51,554 bases of DNA from Spirochaetaceae bacterium (GTDB taxonomy: Bacteria > Spirochaetota > Spirochaetia > DSM-27196 > SLAA01), in the NCBI GenBank assembly GCA_003552985.1, contig PUPD01000026.1:1-51554 (forward strand), given 5' to 3'. Positions 1 through 9,011 of this stretch are shown one piece after another. The first letter of the stretch is position 1. Every line of letters starts with the position of its first letter. Under the pieces are notes generated by a model. It searched no databases and was not told where the DNA came from. It worked only from the letters and a program-made list of their open reading frames with translations. Both the position numbers and the translations under genes were made by a program.

Positions 1-2033
1 AAACCACCCTGACTGAGCGCATTCTGTTTTACTGTCAGAAGATACACAAGATTCACGAGGTGAAGGGCAAAGACGGCGTCGGCGCTACGATGGATTCGAT
101 GGAGCTCGAGCGTGAGCGCGGAATCACCATTGCCTCGGCCGCAACCAACGTCAACTGGGGAGACCACGCGATCAATATCATCGACACACCGGGACACGTT
201 GACTTCACGATAGAGGTGGAACGTTCGCTCCGCGTCCTGGACGGTGCCATCCTTGTGCTCTGCTCGGTCGGAGGCGTGCAGTCGCAGTCAATCACGGTGG
301 ATCGTCAGCTGCGGCGCTACCGGGTTCCGTTTGTGGCGTTCGTCAACAAGTGCGACCGCACCGGAGCTAACCCGCTGCGCGTACGCGACCAGCTTGTGGA
401 GAAGCTCGGGCACAACGCGGTGATGATGCAGATGCCGATCGGGCTCGAGGAGAAGTTCGAAGGCATCATCGATCTCGTGGGGATGCGGGCCTGGTTCTAT
501 GAAGGTCCGGCAGGCGAGATCCGCCGCGAGGCGGAAATCCCCGAGGAGTTTCGGGCCGAAGCCGAGCAGCGGCATGAGGAGATAATCGACGCAGCCAGCA
601 TGTTTTCGGACGAGTTGGCCGAAGCGTACCTAGAAGGCTCGGCCACCGACGAGATGATTCACGCCGCGATTCGAGAAGGCACGCTGCGTCGCGAGCTCGT
701 TCCGGTGTTCATCGGCTCTGCATACCGGAACAAGGGTGTCCAGACCTTGCTCGATGCGGTGGTCAACTATCTACCGAACCCCACCCAGGTAGTAAACGAG
801 GCGCTAGATCTGGACAACAACGAGCAGTCGGTGAAGCTGACCTCCGACCTGGACGCGCCCACGGTGGCTCTGGCCTTCAAGTTGGAGGAAGGGCAGTACG
901 GGCAGCTCACCTACGTGCGGATCTACCAGGGAAGCATCAAGAAGGGGATGGAGCTCTACAACGTGCGCTCGCGCAAGCGCTTCAAGGTCGGCCGGTTGAT
1001 TCGGATGCATGCCGAGAAGATGAGCGACATCACCGAGGGATTCGCCGGAGACATTGTGGCGATCTTCGGAATCGATTGTGCCTCCGGGGACACCTTCTGC
1101 AGCCCGGGCGTGCATTACTCGATGACCTCGATGTATGTGCCGGAGCCGGTTATCTCACTGGCGGTGGCGGCCAAAGACAAGCAGTCTGAGGACAACATCG
1201 GGAAGGCGATCAATCGGTTCACCAAAGAGGACCCCACCTTCCGAAGCTATGTAGACGAAGAGTCGAACGAGACGATCGTCCAGGGGATGGGTGAGCTGCA
1301 CCTCGAGGTTTACCTTGAGCGGATGCGGCGCGAGTACCGGGCCGAGGTGGAGACCGGTATGCCGCAAGTCGCGTATCGCGAAGCAATCAGCACGCGTGCT
1401 GAGTTCGACTATACGCACAAGAAACAGACCGGTGGTGCGGGGCAGTTCGCGCGCGTCGCCGGCTACATAGAGCCGACCGAGGACGGCACCCCCTACGAGT
1501 TCGACAATCAGATCAAGGGAGGGGTTATTCCGCAGGAGTACATTCCCGCTTGTGACAAGGGGTTCCAGGCTTCGCTCAAGGAAGGGCGCCTGATCGGCTT
1601 TCCTATTATCGGTGTGCGCGCCGTGATCAACGACGGCAGCACCCACCCGGTGGACTCCTCCGATATGGCCTTCCAGCAGGCGGCAATCGGCTCGTTCAGG
1701 CAGTCTTACGAGAAGGCCAAACCCAAGATTCTTGAGCCGATTATGAAGGTGGAAGTAGAGAGCCCAACGGAGTTTCAGGGGAACATTTTCGCCAGTATCA
1801 GCCAGCGTCGTGGTATGATAGTAAGCAGCACCGAGGACGGGACGATGATGCGCGTGGAGGCCGAAGTGCCGTTGTCCGAGATGTTCGGGTACTCAACCGT
1901 TCTGCGCTCGCTTACGCAAGGCAAAGCCGAATACACAATGGAGTTTCTCAAGTACGCCAAGGTTCCGCAGAGCATCTCGGAGGAGTTGATCAAAGAGCAC
2001 AGAGCCAAGCGCGAGAAGGTACATCAGAGGTAA
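1..2033 (+). CDS. fusA: Elongation factor G, mtEFG1/spirochaete type (5' truncated)
   Basis: Translational GTPase that moves tRNA and mRNA through the ribosome. The frame is open to the left edge, where the first readable residues (TTLTERIL, from base 3) are the tail of the P-loop, so only about the first 20 residues are missing. Visible G-motifs are the switch I region [10 protein letters not shown]3 DTPGHVDFT and G4 NKCD ([12 protein letters not shown]). Domains II-V follow to the C-terminus. The stretch after G3 ([23 protein letters not shown]) and the short insert around [18 protein letters not shown] resemble mitochondrial EF-G1 and its spirochaete relatives more than typical bacterial EF-G. 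The genome may therefore hold a second EF-G elsewhere; that part is inference. The next gene starts 10 bases after the stop, so the two are likely cotranscribed. Confidence 0.96.
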   Translation, partial: TTLTERILFYCQKIHKIHEVKGKDGVGATMDSMELERERGITIASAATNVNWGDHAINIIDTPGHVDFTIEVERSLRVLDGAILVLCSVGGVQSQSITVDRQLRRYRVPFVAFVNKCDRTGANPLRVRDQLVEKLGHNAVMMQMPIGLEEKFEGIIDLVGMRAWFYEGPAGEIRREAEIPEEFRAEAEQRHEEIIDAASMFSDELAEAYLEGSATDEMIHAAIREGTLRRELVPVFIGSAYRNKGVQTLLDAVVNYLPNPTQVVNEALDLDNNEQSVKLTSDLDAPTVALAFKLEEGQYGQLTYVRIYQGSIKKGMELYNVRSRKRFKVGRLIRMHAEKMSDITEGFAGDIVAIFGIDCASGDTFCSPGVHYSMTSMYVPEPVISLAVAAKDKQSEDNIGKAINRFTKEDPTFRSYVDEESNETIVQGMGELHLEVYLERMRREYRAEVETGMPQVAYREAISTRAEFDYTHKKQTGGAGQFARVAGYIEPTEDGTPYEFDNQIKGGVIPQEYIPACDKGFQASLKEGRLIGFPIIGVRAVINDGSTHPVDSSDMAFQQAAIGSFRQSYEKAKPKILEPIMKVEVESPTEFQGNIFASISQRRGMIVSSTEDGTMMRVEAEVPLSEMFGYSTVLRSLTQGKAEYTMEFLKYAKVPQSISEELIKEHRAKREKVHQR

Positions 2034-2043
2034 GGAGTCGACC

Positions 2044-2745
2044 ATGGTAAAGGAAGAGCTGATTCAAAGAAGTCCGCTGCGGGTTCTCGAGCGGTCTCTG
2101 CAGGGAGGTATCGGCGCCGGAAAGATCAACGTGATCGCCTCACCGAAGGGCGTGGGTAAGACTGCAGTGCTGGTGCACCTGGCAACCGATCAGTTGTTTC
2201 AGGGCCGGCATGTGGTGCATGTGTCGTTTTCCGCTAAGACCGACCATATCATCAGTTGGTATGAGGATATCTTCAAGGAGATCGCGATGAAGCGCGATCT
2301 TGCCGACGCGCTCGAGGTTCACGACGATATCATCAGGAATCGCGTCATTATGAACTTCTCGCAACGCGGGCTCAGTGCCGAACAGTTTCTGCAGAGCCTC
2401 GAGGCCATGATCGTGCAGGGTGGCTTTGCCGCAAAGCTCGTGGTGGTAGATGGGTACGACTTCGACCAGGGGCATCCGGAGAGCATCGCGGCGATCCGTG
2501 CCTTCGCCGAAGAACACGAGATCGCGTTCTGGTTCAGCGCCTCGACCGAGCCGAACGAGCTGACCACCGACAGAGGGGTCCCGAAACGGCTCGAGCGATA
2601 CGACGACCATATCGACGTTCTGATCGCGCTGACACCGGCCGGAGATCATGTGCTGCTCCATCTGTTGAAAGAAAACGGGAACTATCCGAGGATCGACATG
2701 GAGCTGAAGCTTGATAGCCGCAGTCTTTTGATTGTTTCCGAGTAA
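2044..2745 (+). CDS. RecA/DnaB-like P-loop ATPase of unknown role
   Basis: 233-aa protein with one RecA-like ATPase core. A Walker A-type loop SPKGVGKT lies at residues 33-40 after a short lead-in (GGIGAGKINVIA) like those of DnaB/KaiC-type folds. A Walker B-like strand LVVVDGYD is near residue 135. No DNA-binding, hexamer-linker or second ATPase domain is visible, and the protein is about half the length of a replicative DnaB. The start ATG has a good AAGGAG ribosome site and lies 10 bases after the fusA stop, which suggests coexpression with translation factor EF-G. No signal peptide or membrane segment is seen. It could be a regulatory ATPase or degenerate helicase core; the function is not recognised. 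Confidence 0.85.
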   Translation: MVKEELIQRSPLRVLERSLQGGIGAGKINVIASPKGVGKTAVLVHLATDQLFQGRHVVHVSFSAKTDHIISWYEDIFKEIAMKRDLADALEVHDDIIRNRVIMNFSQRGLSAEQFLQSLEAMIVQGGFAAKLVVVDGYDFDQGHPESIAAIRAFAEEHEIAFWFSASTEPNELTTDRGVPKRLERYDDHIDVLIALTPAGDHVLLHLLKENGNYPRIDMELKLDSRSLLIVSE

Positions 2746-2771
2746 TGTGGTTTCATGGACGGGTTCCGGGG

Positions 2772-2786
2772 CGGCCGTATCGGCCG
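2772..2786. terminator. Short GC hairpin between convergent genes
   Basis: CGGCCG-TAT-CGGCCG forms a 6-bp perfect stem with a 3-base loop in the 41-base gap between the ATPase stop and the carD stop. No T-run follows on either strand, so it is only a weak candidate for a shared terminator. Confidence 0.3.
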
Positions 2787-3392
2787 TTACTCGTCGAACT
2801 CGTCCATGAGGTCTTCATCCTGTTCCGCGCCCTTGAGCTTGGATTCTTCTTCCTTTTCGGCGGCGGCGCGGCGCGCTGCTTCCGTCTCGAGACGCTCAAA
2901 TATCATCGACTCCACATTGCTCTTCTGCATCTTGAACGAGAACGACATCTCGTCGACCAGGAGCCGCAACGCATTATCGAACAGCTTGCGCTCGAGGATC
3001 GGCAATTCCTTGATCTTACTGCGATGATAGAGCGTGCGAACCACGGTAGCAATGTCAATTACGCTTCCCTGCTTGAGCAGATCCAGATTCATCTGGTACC
3101 GCATCTTCCAGTCGGCCGGGACCGGCTCATAGTCCTCTGAGATGAGCTTGAGCGCGCGCTCCGCCTCTTTCTTGGGAACGATCGGCCGAATCCCGAGCTC
3201 CTCCGCCTTGTGCACCGGTACCATGACCGTCATGTCGGAGACGTCGAGATAAATGACATAGTAGAGCAGCTGCTCGTCCTGGAACTCACGCTCCTCAATT
3301 GAAATGATCTCGCCGACTCCCTGCAGGGGGTAGACGACATGCTGCTTCTCCTTGAAAGCGGTGTTCGGCTTGGACTTGGTGGATTTCTTCAT
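2787..3392 (-). CDS. carD: CarD family RNA polymerase-binding transcription regulator
   Basis: 201-aa protein. Residues about 12-75 form a CarD/TRCF RID-type domain (FKEKQHVVYPLQGVGEI, then a VIYLDVSDMTVMVPV strand pair), which in CarD binds the RNA polymerase beta subunit. The rest is a helical domain (RTLYHRSKIKELPILERKLFDNALRLL) like the DNA-binding part of CarD. A charged, acidic tail ends DLMDEFDE. CarD stabilises open complexes at sigma-70 promoters, often of rRNA and growth genes. The ATG at 3392 was chosen over an in-frame TTG at 3428 because that TTG lies inside a perfect promoter. The -10 TATAAT ends 7 bases before the ATG and there is no Shine-Dalgarno, so the mRNA is probably leaderless. 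The promoter overlaps the end of icd. Confidence 0.93.
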   Translation of the reverse strand: MKKSTKSKPNTAFKEKQHVVYPLQGVGEIISIEEREFQDEQLLYYVIYLDVSDMTVMVPVHKAEELGIRPIVPKKEAERALKLISEDYEPVPADWKMRYQMNLDLLKQGSVIDIATVVRTLYHRSKIKELPILERKLFDNALRLLVDEMSFSFKMQKSNVESMIFERLETEAARRAAAEKEEESKLKGAEQDEDLMDEFDE

Positions 3393-3399
3393 CGGCGCT

Positions 3400-3428
3400 A
3401 TTATAAGGAAAGCGCCGCTCTCCGTCAA
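3400..3428 (-). promoter_or_regulatory. carD promoter, leaderless type
   Basis: Reading leftward, TTGACG (3428-3423), a 17-base spacer and a perfect TATAAT (3405-3400). The predicted start of transcription falls on or next to the A of the carD ATG at 3392. The -35 box overlaps the stop codon of icd, so carD can be expressed independently of the gene upstream. Confidence 0.8.
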
Positions 3429-5647
3429 ACCGGGCGCTCGAGGATCGAGTTCAGCGTCTCACTCGGCCGCATCGCCTTGGTCACCGTGGCCTCATCGAAA
3501 TGAAAGTACCCGCCCAACTCAACCGGGCTGCCCTGTGCGGCGTCGAGCTCTGTGAGAATCTGTTGTTCGTGCTTTGTGAGCGCGTCGGCCAGCTCTCCGA
3601 AGCGGTCTCGCATCGCCGGATCGGTGGCTTTGCGGGCCAGGGCGCGGCTCCAGTAAAGCGCCAGATAGAAATGGCTGCCGCGATTATCGAGCTCATGCAC
3701 CTTGCGAGAGGGCGACTTGGCATTGTTGAGGATTTCGCCGGTGGCTTCATCCAGGGTTTCCGCCAGTAGCCGGGCGTTGGGGTTGTCGAAGGTCCGCGAA
3801 AGATGCTCGAGCGCTACCGCCAACGACAGGAACTCACCGAGCGAATCCCAGCGCAGATGCCCTTCCTTTTGGAACTGTTGGACGTGCTTGGGAGCGGAGC
3901 CTCCGGCACCCGTCTCGAACAGGCCACCGCCGTTCAGGAGTCGCACTATTGAAAGCACTTTGGCACTCGTCCCGAGCTCCAGGATCGGAAACAGGTCGGT
4001 TAGGTAATCGCGCAACACGTTCCCGGTCACCGAAATCGTATCGAGGCCGGCACGAAGCCGCTTTACCGTGACAGCGGTCGCCTCGGCCGGGGCCATAAGG
4101 CGAATATCGAGGCCGTTCGTATCATGCTCCTGAAGGTAGGTGCGGACCTTTCGGATCAGCTCAACATCGTGAGCGCGGCTTTCGTTCAACCAGAAGATTG
4201 CCGGCGCGCCGGTCGACCTCGCCCGTTCCACCGCAAGCTTCACCCAGTCCTGTATTGCCACATCCTTCGTCCGGCAGACGCGGAAGATATCGCCTGTGCG
4301 CACCTCCCGCCGCAAAAGCAAGCTGCCGTCGGCAGCGAGGACCTCCACAAGGCCGGAGCCGCTGATCTCGAATGTGGTGTCGTGCGAACCGTATTCCTCG
4401 GCTTTCTTCGCCATCAGACCGACGTTTGCGACGCTGCCCATGGTTCGCGGATCGTAGGCTCCGTTGGCCTTGCAGTCGTCGATCACTGTCTGGTACACCG
4501 AAGCATAGCAGCGGTCGGGAACAACGAACTTGGTATCGGCCATTGTACCGTCGGGACCCCAGGTTTGGCCTGAGCTTCGAATCGCCGCGGGAATGGTCGC
4601 ATCGATGATAAAGTCGCTCGGCACGTGGAAACCGGTGACACCGCGATCGGAGTCCACCATGGAGAGCTTCGGCCCGCGCTGCAGGCAGGCCTCGATCTCG
4701 GCTCTAATTTCGTGCTGCTTCGATTCCGGCAGTGCCTTGATCCGCGTATACAGGTCGCGGAGACCATTGTTTGGACTCACGTGCAGGCTTTCGAAGGTGG
4801 CCGCATGCTTCTCGAAGACCTCCTTGAAATAGACCGATACTGCGTGCCCGAAGATGATGGGATCGGAAACCTTCATCATCGTAGCCTTAAGATGAACCGA
4901 GAACAGCACATCCTGTGCTTTCGCGTCCTCAATCTCTTCGGCGATGAAGCTGCGCAGCTCGTCACAACGCATGACCGCCGCGTCAATCACCTCACCGGAA
5001 TCCAACGGAATTCCCGACCGCAGAACCTTGGGATCCCCCGAGCTCGGTAGGAACCGGATCGTCGCCGAACCGGATTCCTGCATGGTTGTCGAGACTTCGG
5101 TTTCGAAGTAGTCGCCCCGGCTCATGCTTGCGACGTGCGAACGCGAGTCGCTACGCCAGGGTCCCATGGAGTGCGGGTGCTTGCGTGCGAACTCTTTTAC
5201 CGCGCGTGCAGCTCGCCGGTCAGAGTTACCTTCTCGGATAACCGGATTTACGGCACTGCCTTTGATGCGATCGTAGCGCTCGCGAGCGTCGCGCTCCTCA
5301 GGCGTACTGGGTGCGTCAGGGTAGTCGGGAATATCATAGCCCTGGCTCTGCAGCTCCGCGATTGCCGCGCGCAGCTGCGGAAGCGAGGCGCTGATGTTCG
5401 GAAGCTTGATGATGTTAGCGTCCGGCTGCAGTACGCGCTCAGCGAGCTCGGCGAGATCATCCGGTACTCGCTGCTCGGGACGCAGTCGGTCGGGGAAAAC
5501 GGCTAAGATGCGGCCGGCCAGTGAAATATCGCGGGTCTCCACGCTGACCTGTGCCGAGTCCGCGAAAGCGCGGATAATCGGCAGAAGTGAATAGGTTGCA
5601 AGCGCGGGGGCCTCGTCGGTCTTGGTATAGATGATAGACTGCTTCAT
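3425..5647 (-). CDS. icd: Isocitrate dehydrogenase, monomeric NADP-dependent type
   Basis: 740 aa, the normal size of the monomeric IDH family, unrelated in length to the 400-aa dimeric enzymes. It oxidatively decarboxylates isocitrate to 2-oxoglutarate, making NADPH in the cytoplasm. Family signatures visible include [14 protein letters not shown] near residue 80, [14 protein letters not shown] near 135 and KHPHSMGPW near 155, which contribute to substrate and metal binding. The middle region with [15 protein letters not shown] is also typical. The ATG at 5647 is preceded by GTGACA-17-TATCTT ending 8 bases upstream and by no Shine-Dalgarno, so a leaderless mRNA is likely. Its last bases overlap the carD promoter. 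Confidence 0.96.
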   Translation of the reverse strand: MKQSIIYTKTDEAPALATYSLLPIIRAFADSAQVSVETRDISLAGRILAVFPDRLRPEQRVPDDLAELAERVLQPDANIIKLPNISASLPQLRAAIAELQSQGYDIPDYPDAPSTPEERDARERYDRIKGSAVNPVIREGNSDRRAARAVKEFARKHPHSMGPWRSDSRSHVASMSRGDYFETEVSTTMQESGSATIRFLPSSGDPKVLRSGIPLDSGEVIDAAVMRCDELRSFIAEEIEDAKAQDVLFSVHLKATMMKVSDPIIFGHAVSVYFKEVFEKHAATFESLHVSPNNGLRDLYTRIKALPESKQHEIRAEIEACLQRGPKLSMVDSDRGVTGFHVPSDFIIDATIPAAIRSSGQTWGPDGTMADTKFVVPDRCYASVYQTVIDDCKANGAYDPRTMGSVANVGLMAKKAEEYGSHDTTFEISGSGLVEVLAADGSLLLRREVRTGDIFRVCRTKDVAIQDWVKLAVERARSTGAPAIFWLNESRAHDVELIRKVRTYLQEHDTNGLDIRLMAPAEATAVTVKRLRAGLDTISVTGNVLRDYLTDLFPILELGTSAKVLSIVRLLNGGGLFETGAGGSAPKHVQQFQKEGHLRWDSLGEFLSLAVALEHLSRTFDNPNARLLAETLDEATGEILNNAKSPSRKVHELDNRGSHFYLALYWSRALARKATDPAMRDRFGELADALTKHEQQILTELDAAQGSPVELGGYFHFDEATVTKAMRPSETLNSILERPV

Positions 5648-5655
5648 GGTGCGTT

Positions 5656-5684
5656 AAGATAGCAAAAGCGGATAATTGTGTCAC
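5656..5684 (-). promoter_or_regulatory. icd promoter, leaderless type
   Basis: Reading leftward, GTGACA (5684-5679), a 17-base spacer and TATCTT (5661-5656), with 8 bases to the ATG at 5647. Both boxes are close to consensus. No purine-rich ribosome site lies between the -10 box and the start codon. Confidence 0.65.
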
Positions 5685-5728
5685 GCCGATGTCAGGAATT
5701 CGGAATTCCAGCTGATTTCGCCTGTTGT

Positions 5729-5757
5729 TTGCGAAACCGGTGGAACTTTGGTATCTT
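5729..5757 (+). promoter_or_regulatory. Promoter of the small membrane protein, leaderless type
   Basis: TTGCGA (5729-5734), a 17-base spacer and TATCTT (5752-5757). The GTG start at 5765 is 7 bases after the -10 box. The divergent icd promoter lies 45 bases to the left. Confidence 0.6.
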
Positions 5758-5764
5758 TAATCGC

Positions 5765-6223
5765 GTGGGAAGGAAGAACCGCAACAAAGGGCTCAACGAG
5801 TTCCTCTCGGGCGCATCAATGACTGTGGCGTTCGGGCTCCTGTATTTCCTGAACGGCTCGCCTCTGTGGCTGATTCTGGGTGTGTTTACCGGTGTAGTTC
5901 CGATGTTTGAAGGGCTCTCGCGCTATGCGCGTGAACCGGCTGACGAGCGTGAGGATCGCACGCCGGTTTCACGCATCGGGCAGGCGTATCAGGAGAAAGA
6001 GATCCTGCGGGTTGCCAAGGCCGAAAGCGGCGTTCTGACCCCAACGGTAGCGGCTCTCAAGACCTCGCTGTCGATTGAGCAGGCCGAGCAGATTCTGCAG
6101 CGGTTTGTGGAGAAGGGGTACGCCGAGCTCAACGTCACCGAGCAGGGACGCCTGGAATACGTGTTCCCTGAGTTCGTACCGCGGCTTCCGAATCAGTCGC
6201 AGGCGGGCCCGGACGGCGAGTAA
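5765..6223 (+). CDS. Small membrane protein with C-terminal winged-helix-like domain
   Basis: 152 aa if started at the GTG at 5765. A basic N-terminus (GRKNRNKG) is followed by two hydrophobic spans: MTVAFGLLYFLNG around residues 19-31, and SPLWLILGVFTGVVP around 32-46. A charged linker leads to a helical part (KEILRVAKAESGVLTPTVAALKTS, then IEQAEQILQRFVEKGYAEL). That part reads like the dissociated-helix and wing layout of a winged-helix domain and ends in a strand GRLEYVFPEF. This pattern occurs in conserved spirochaete and other bacterial proteins of unknown function. The start was chosen because the promoter at 5729-5757 excludes an upstream start. No spaced Shine-Dalgarno is present. Function unknown. 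Confidence 0.75.
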   Translation: MGRKNRNKGLNEFLSGASMTVAFGLLYFLNGSPLWLILGVFTGVVPMFEGLSRYAREPADEREDRTPVSRIGQAYQEKEILRVAKAESGVLTPTVAALKTSLSIEQAEQILQRFVEKGYAELNVTEQGRLEYVFPEFVPRLPNQSQAGPDGE

Positions 6224-6286
6224 CGCGTCGAACTGCAGCTCTTCCTCCGAAACTGAGCATGCCATGCTAGTGATCGGCGCGTGCGC

Positions 6287-7873
6287 TTAACGCGGCGGCC
6301 CGGCAAAATCGTAGAACTGTACGAACCCCGGCGGAACCGGTGCGGGCTTGAGCCGAAGCTCCTTGAACGGGTGTATGTCAAGCGGGTTTGGGTACCATCC
6401 GCCGACCACGTCCTGGTCGATCAGGTTCACCGCCGGGCTGTGACTGATCGGCAGCACCACTGCATCATGTAACAGCTTCTCCTCCGCCTCAGCGAGCGTC
6501 TCCAGCCGTTCGCGGCCGCTCTGCCACATCGATTCACGCAGTAAGGCGTCATAATCCGCATCGTCGTAGCGAGCGTCATTGAGGTTGCTACGGCTCGACC
6601 AGAGTTGCAGGAAGGTCAGCGGGTCGGCGTAGTCACCGATCCAGGTTACTGTCCCGAGGGTATAGTCGCGGTCTTTGAGCGAATCGAAATAGCGAGGATG
6701 CTCGATGATCTCATGCGAGACCTCAACGTCGAACACCTCGCTCCAGTGCTCGCGCATCAGGCCCACCAGACGCTCGTTTTCCGGGCCGCCGGGTGTGCGG
6801 ACGACGATTTCCGGTAGCCCTTCGCCGTCAGGGTAGCCGTGGTCGGCAAGCAGTCGGTGCGCCTCTTCGAGGTCCTGCTCGGTGAGGCCGTCCGCGCGGG
6901 GGTATCCGGGGATCCCCGGCACCAGCGTTTGCGCCGGGTTGAAATGGATCTCGGCGTCGCGCAGCTCGTCCCAGGGAAGCGCAAGCGCCAGTGCGCGGCG
7001 AACCTGCGGATCGTCCCACGGTGTGGAGTGCGTAGCGAAGAAGAAGTAGGAGGTTGAGAACATAGGGTTGACTACGATCGTGTTTGGGTCCAGTACCTCT
7101 CCAAGCGCGATCCCGGACTCCACCCAATCGATCTCACCGCCGTTGAACCGAGCGGTTGCCCGTACCGGGTCTTCGTGCAACACAATCCGAATGCGGTCCA
7201 GGCCGACGGCACCCCGATCCCAGTACTCGGGATTGCGCCGCAGCAGAATCTCATCCTCGCTCTTCTCCGAGACGATAAACGGGCCGTTGTAGATGAGCTC
7301 CCCGGGATCCGACCAGTCCTCGAGCTCCAGGAGGTCCGGGTGCACGACCACAAAACTGTGATGCGGTAGCATTGCCAGAAAGTGCGGAGCCGGGCTGTCG
7401 AGCTCTACTTCGAGCACATCCTCACCAACTGCCCGAATGCCGACCTGGTCCGGGTCGGCATGCTCGCCCAGGCGATACTCCTCGGCGCCGGTAATGATGT
7501 CGAACAGGAAGGAGTAGGCGGTTTCACGATCGGGGTTGAGCATTTCGAGCCAGGTTTGCCGAAAATGCTCCGCGGTCACCCGCTCACCGGTGTTGTAGCG
7601 GGCGTCGGATCGAAGAAAGAACCGGTAGAGCTTTCCGTCCTGCTCGACTTCCCAATCGCTCGCTACCGCCGGTACCGGGCGCAACGTCAAGGGATGGTAA
7701 CTCACGAGCCCTTCGTAGAGTCCGGTGTAGAGCTGACCTTCGCTGGCGGTGAAGCTGTCGAGCGGGTTGAGACCGAGCTCGGTGCGCACCATTGCGACCA
7801 CCAACTCGTCTTCGCCGGCATTCGCCGCCGCAGCCGTAAGAACCATTAAGAGAACAAGAAACAGGCGCTTCAT
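6287..7873 (-). CDS. Oligopeptide-type ABC transporter solute-binding protein
   Basis: 528-aa SBP_bac_5 family protein, the usual length of OppA/DppA proteins. An N-terminal Sec signal peptide (MKRLFLVLLMVLTAAAANA) is cleaved before GEDELVV, and no lipobox Cys follows it, so it should be periplasmic rather than lipid-anchored. The family signature near residue 50 (SEGQLYTGLYEGLVSYHPLTL) and the later FNGGEIDW, PQVRRALALAL and WIGDYADPLTFL blocks are clear. It would capture peptides or similar ligands for an ABC importer, but no permease or ATPase genes adjoin it, so it is an orphan binding protein here. The ATG at 7873 was preferred to a GTG two codons upstream because GAGGAG is spaced 8 bases from the ATG. 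Confidence 0.92.
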   Translation of the reverse strand: MKRLFLVLLMVLTAAAANAGEDELVVAMVRTELGLNPLDSFTASEGQLYTGLYEGLVSYHPLTLRPVPAVASDWEVEQDGKLYRFFLRSDARYNTGERVTAEHFRQTWLEMLNPDRETAYSFLFDIITGAEEYRLGEHADPDQVGIRAVGEDVLEVELDSPAPHFLAMLPHHSFVVVHPDLLELEDWSDPGELIYNGPFIVSEKSEDEILLRRNPEYWDRGAVGLDRIRIVLHEDPVRATARFNGGEIDWVESGIALGEVLDPNTIVVNPMFSTSYFFFATHSTPWDDPQVRRALALALPWDELRDAEIHFNPAQTLVPGIPGYPRADGLTEQDLEEAHRLLADHGYPDGEGLPEIVVRTPGGPENERLVGLMREHWSEVFDVEVSHEIIEHPRYFDSLKDRDYTLGTVTWIGDYADPLTFLQLWSSRSNLNDARYDDADYDALLRESMWQSGRERLETLAEAEEKLLHDAVVLPISHSPAVNLIDQDVVGGWYPNPLDIHPFKELRLKPAPVPPGFVQFYDFAGPPR

Positions 7874-7944
7874 GGTCACGTCTCCTCTTCGCCGGCCGCC
7901 GCAGAAAGTGGCGAATCAGGCTCGGACTCGTTGCCGGCAGCATA

Positions 7945-7974
7945 ATCATATCCTCTAGCGCTCTGTGGGATCAA
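7945..7974 (-). promoter_or_regulatory. Promoter of the solute-binding protein gene
   Basis: Reading leftward, TTGATC (7974-7969), an 18-base spacer and TATGAT (7950-7945). Unlike the leaderless promoters nearby it leaves a leader of about 65 bases carrying a GAGGAG ribosome site. Confidence 0.6.
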
Positions 7975-8099
7975 TAATGCCGGCGATCGCGTTCTCAGGC
8001 GAGATGCTCAGTTACGCGCTTGATGAACCGCTTGAGGCTGCCGAGAATAGGAACGAGGCGGCGCAAAAACTGTGCTGCTCCGAATGGAGACAAATAGCG

Positions 8100-8825
8100 A
8101 TGGAACGAGTACTCGATCCGCGTCCGCGAAAGCGCTATCCCCAGGGGTATGGCCGGGTGTATCCCGTGGCCGACTACGAGCCGTGGCGCGTCGATGAGGC
8201 GTTTGCCGCAATCTACCGGCGGATCGCCGGTCACACTAAGGTGGATATCTACCGGTGCTACGAGCTGTGGGGGCTTGCCGGTCAGGCGGCCAAGCTGCCC
8301 GGAGACATCCTCGAGGTCGGGGTGTGGCGCGGAGGCACCGGCGCCCTGCTCGCCGCGCGGGCGGCCGCGCGCGCCGACTCGTACAACGGCAACGGGTTCG
8401 GAAGCAAGCGGGTGTTTCTCGCCGACACCTTCAACGGTGTGGTCAAGGCCGGCGAACGCGACCCCTACTACCGCGGAGGCGAGCACGCCGATACCAGCCG
8501 TGAGGCTGTGACGGAGCTGCTTGCCGAGCTCGATCTCACCAATGTGGAGCTTCTGCCGGGCGTGTTTCCGGAGGATACCGCAGAGCGAATCGCCCACCGG
8601 CGCTTCAGTCTGGTGCATGTCGATGTCGATGTGTATCAATCGGCGCGCGACACCGTTGAGTGGGCCTGGCCGCGGCTCACGCTCGGGGGTGTGGTGGTGT
8701 TCGACGATTACGGATTCTACGGGTGCGAGGGAGTCACCGCGCTGGTGGACGAGGTATACGAGCGGCCGGATCGACTGGTGATGCACAATCTCAATGGACA
8801 GGCGGTCGTCACCAAGCTGCGGTAG
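8100..8825 (+). CDS. TylF/MycF-like SAM-dependent O-methyltransferase
   Basis: 241 aa. It matches the macrocin-O-methyltransferase (TylF) family of metal-dependent class I methyltransferases. The SAM-binding motif I LEVGVWRGGTG lies near residue 71. The acidic metal-binding strand VHVDVDVYQSA is near 171 and FDDYGFYG near 201. Family members methylate sugar hydroxyls of macrolides or other glycans. Here no polyketide or glycan cluster adjoins, so the substrate is unknown; a cell-envelope or small-molecule sugar is a guess. The ATG at 8100 was chosen because the TylF-like region begins shortly after it and a GGAG lies about 10 bases upstream. An upstream in-frame extension to 7965 has no ribosome site. 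Confidence 0.85.
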   Translation: MERVLDPRPRKRYPQGYGRVYPVADYEPWRVDEAFAAIYRRIAGHTKVDIYRCYELWGLAGQAAKLPGDILEVGVWRGGTGALLAARAAARADSYNGNGFGSKRVFLADTFNGVVKAGERDPYYRGGEHADTSREAVTELLAELDLTNVELLPGVFPEDTAERIAHRRFSLVHVDVDVYQSARDTVEWAWPRLTLGGVVVFDDYGFYGCEGVTALVDEVYERPDRLVMHNLNGQAVVTKLR

Positions 8826-8932
8826 GCGGAACGGCTGCAGGCGAGGGCCGGGCGGGCAGCGGCGGCCGCACGGGTAGCCGTGAGCGGCCCGGCCGTGACC
8901 GGCGGCGCGAGGTGGCACGGGTTGCTGGCGTG

Positions 8933-8961
8933 TTGATAACGATCTCCTTTTTCGTTATAGT
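8933..8961 (+). promoter_or_regulatory. Promoter of the lytic transglycosylase gene
   Basis: TTGATA (8933-8938), a 17-base spacer and TATAGT (8956-8961). Predicted transcription start is near 8968, leaving a leader that contains GGAGG at 8989-8993. Confidence 0.65.
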
Positions 8962-9011
8962 TTTGCCATACCGCCTGTTGGAAAGGTTGGAGGAAAGCTA
9001 TCGTCAATCGC

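Noticed and set aside
3393-3428. Upstream TTG start for carD
   Set aside because: The extra 12 codons lie within the -35/-10 promoter, so they would not be transcribed from it.
7995-8918. 307-codon open frame on the minus strand
   Set aside because: It is the antisense shadow of the TylF-like methyltransferase in GC-rich DNA; no ribosome site and no recognisable domain.
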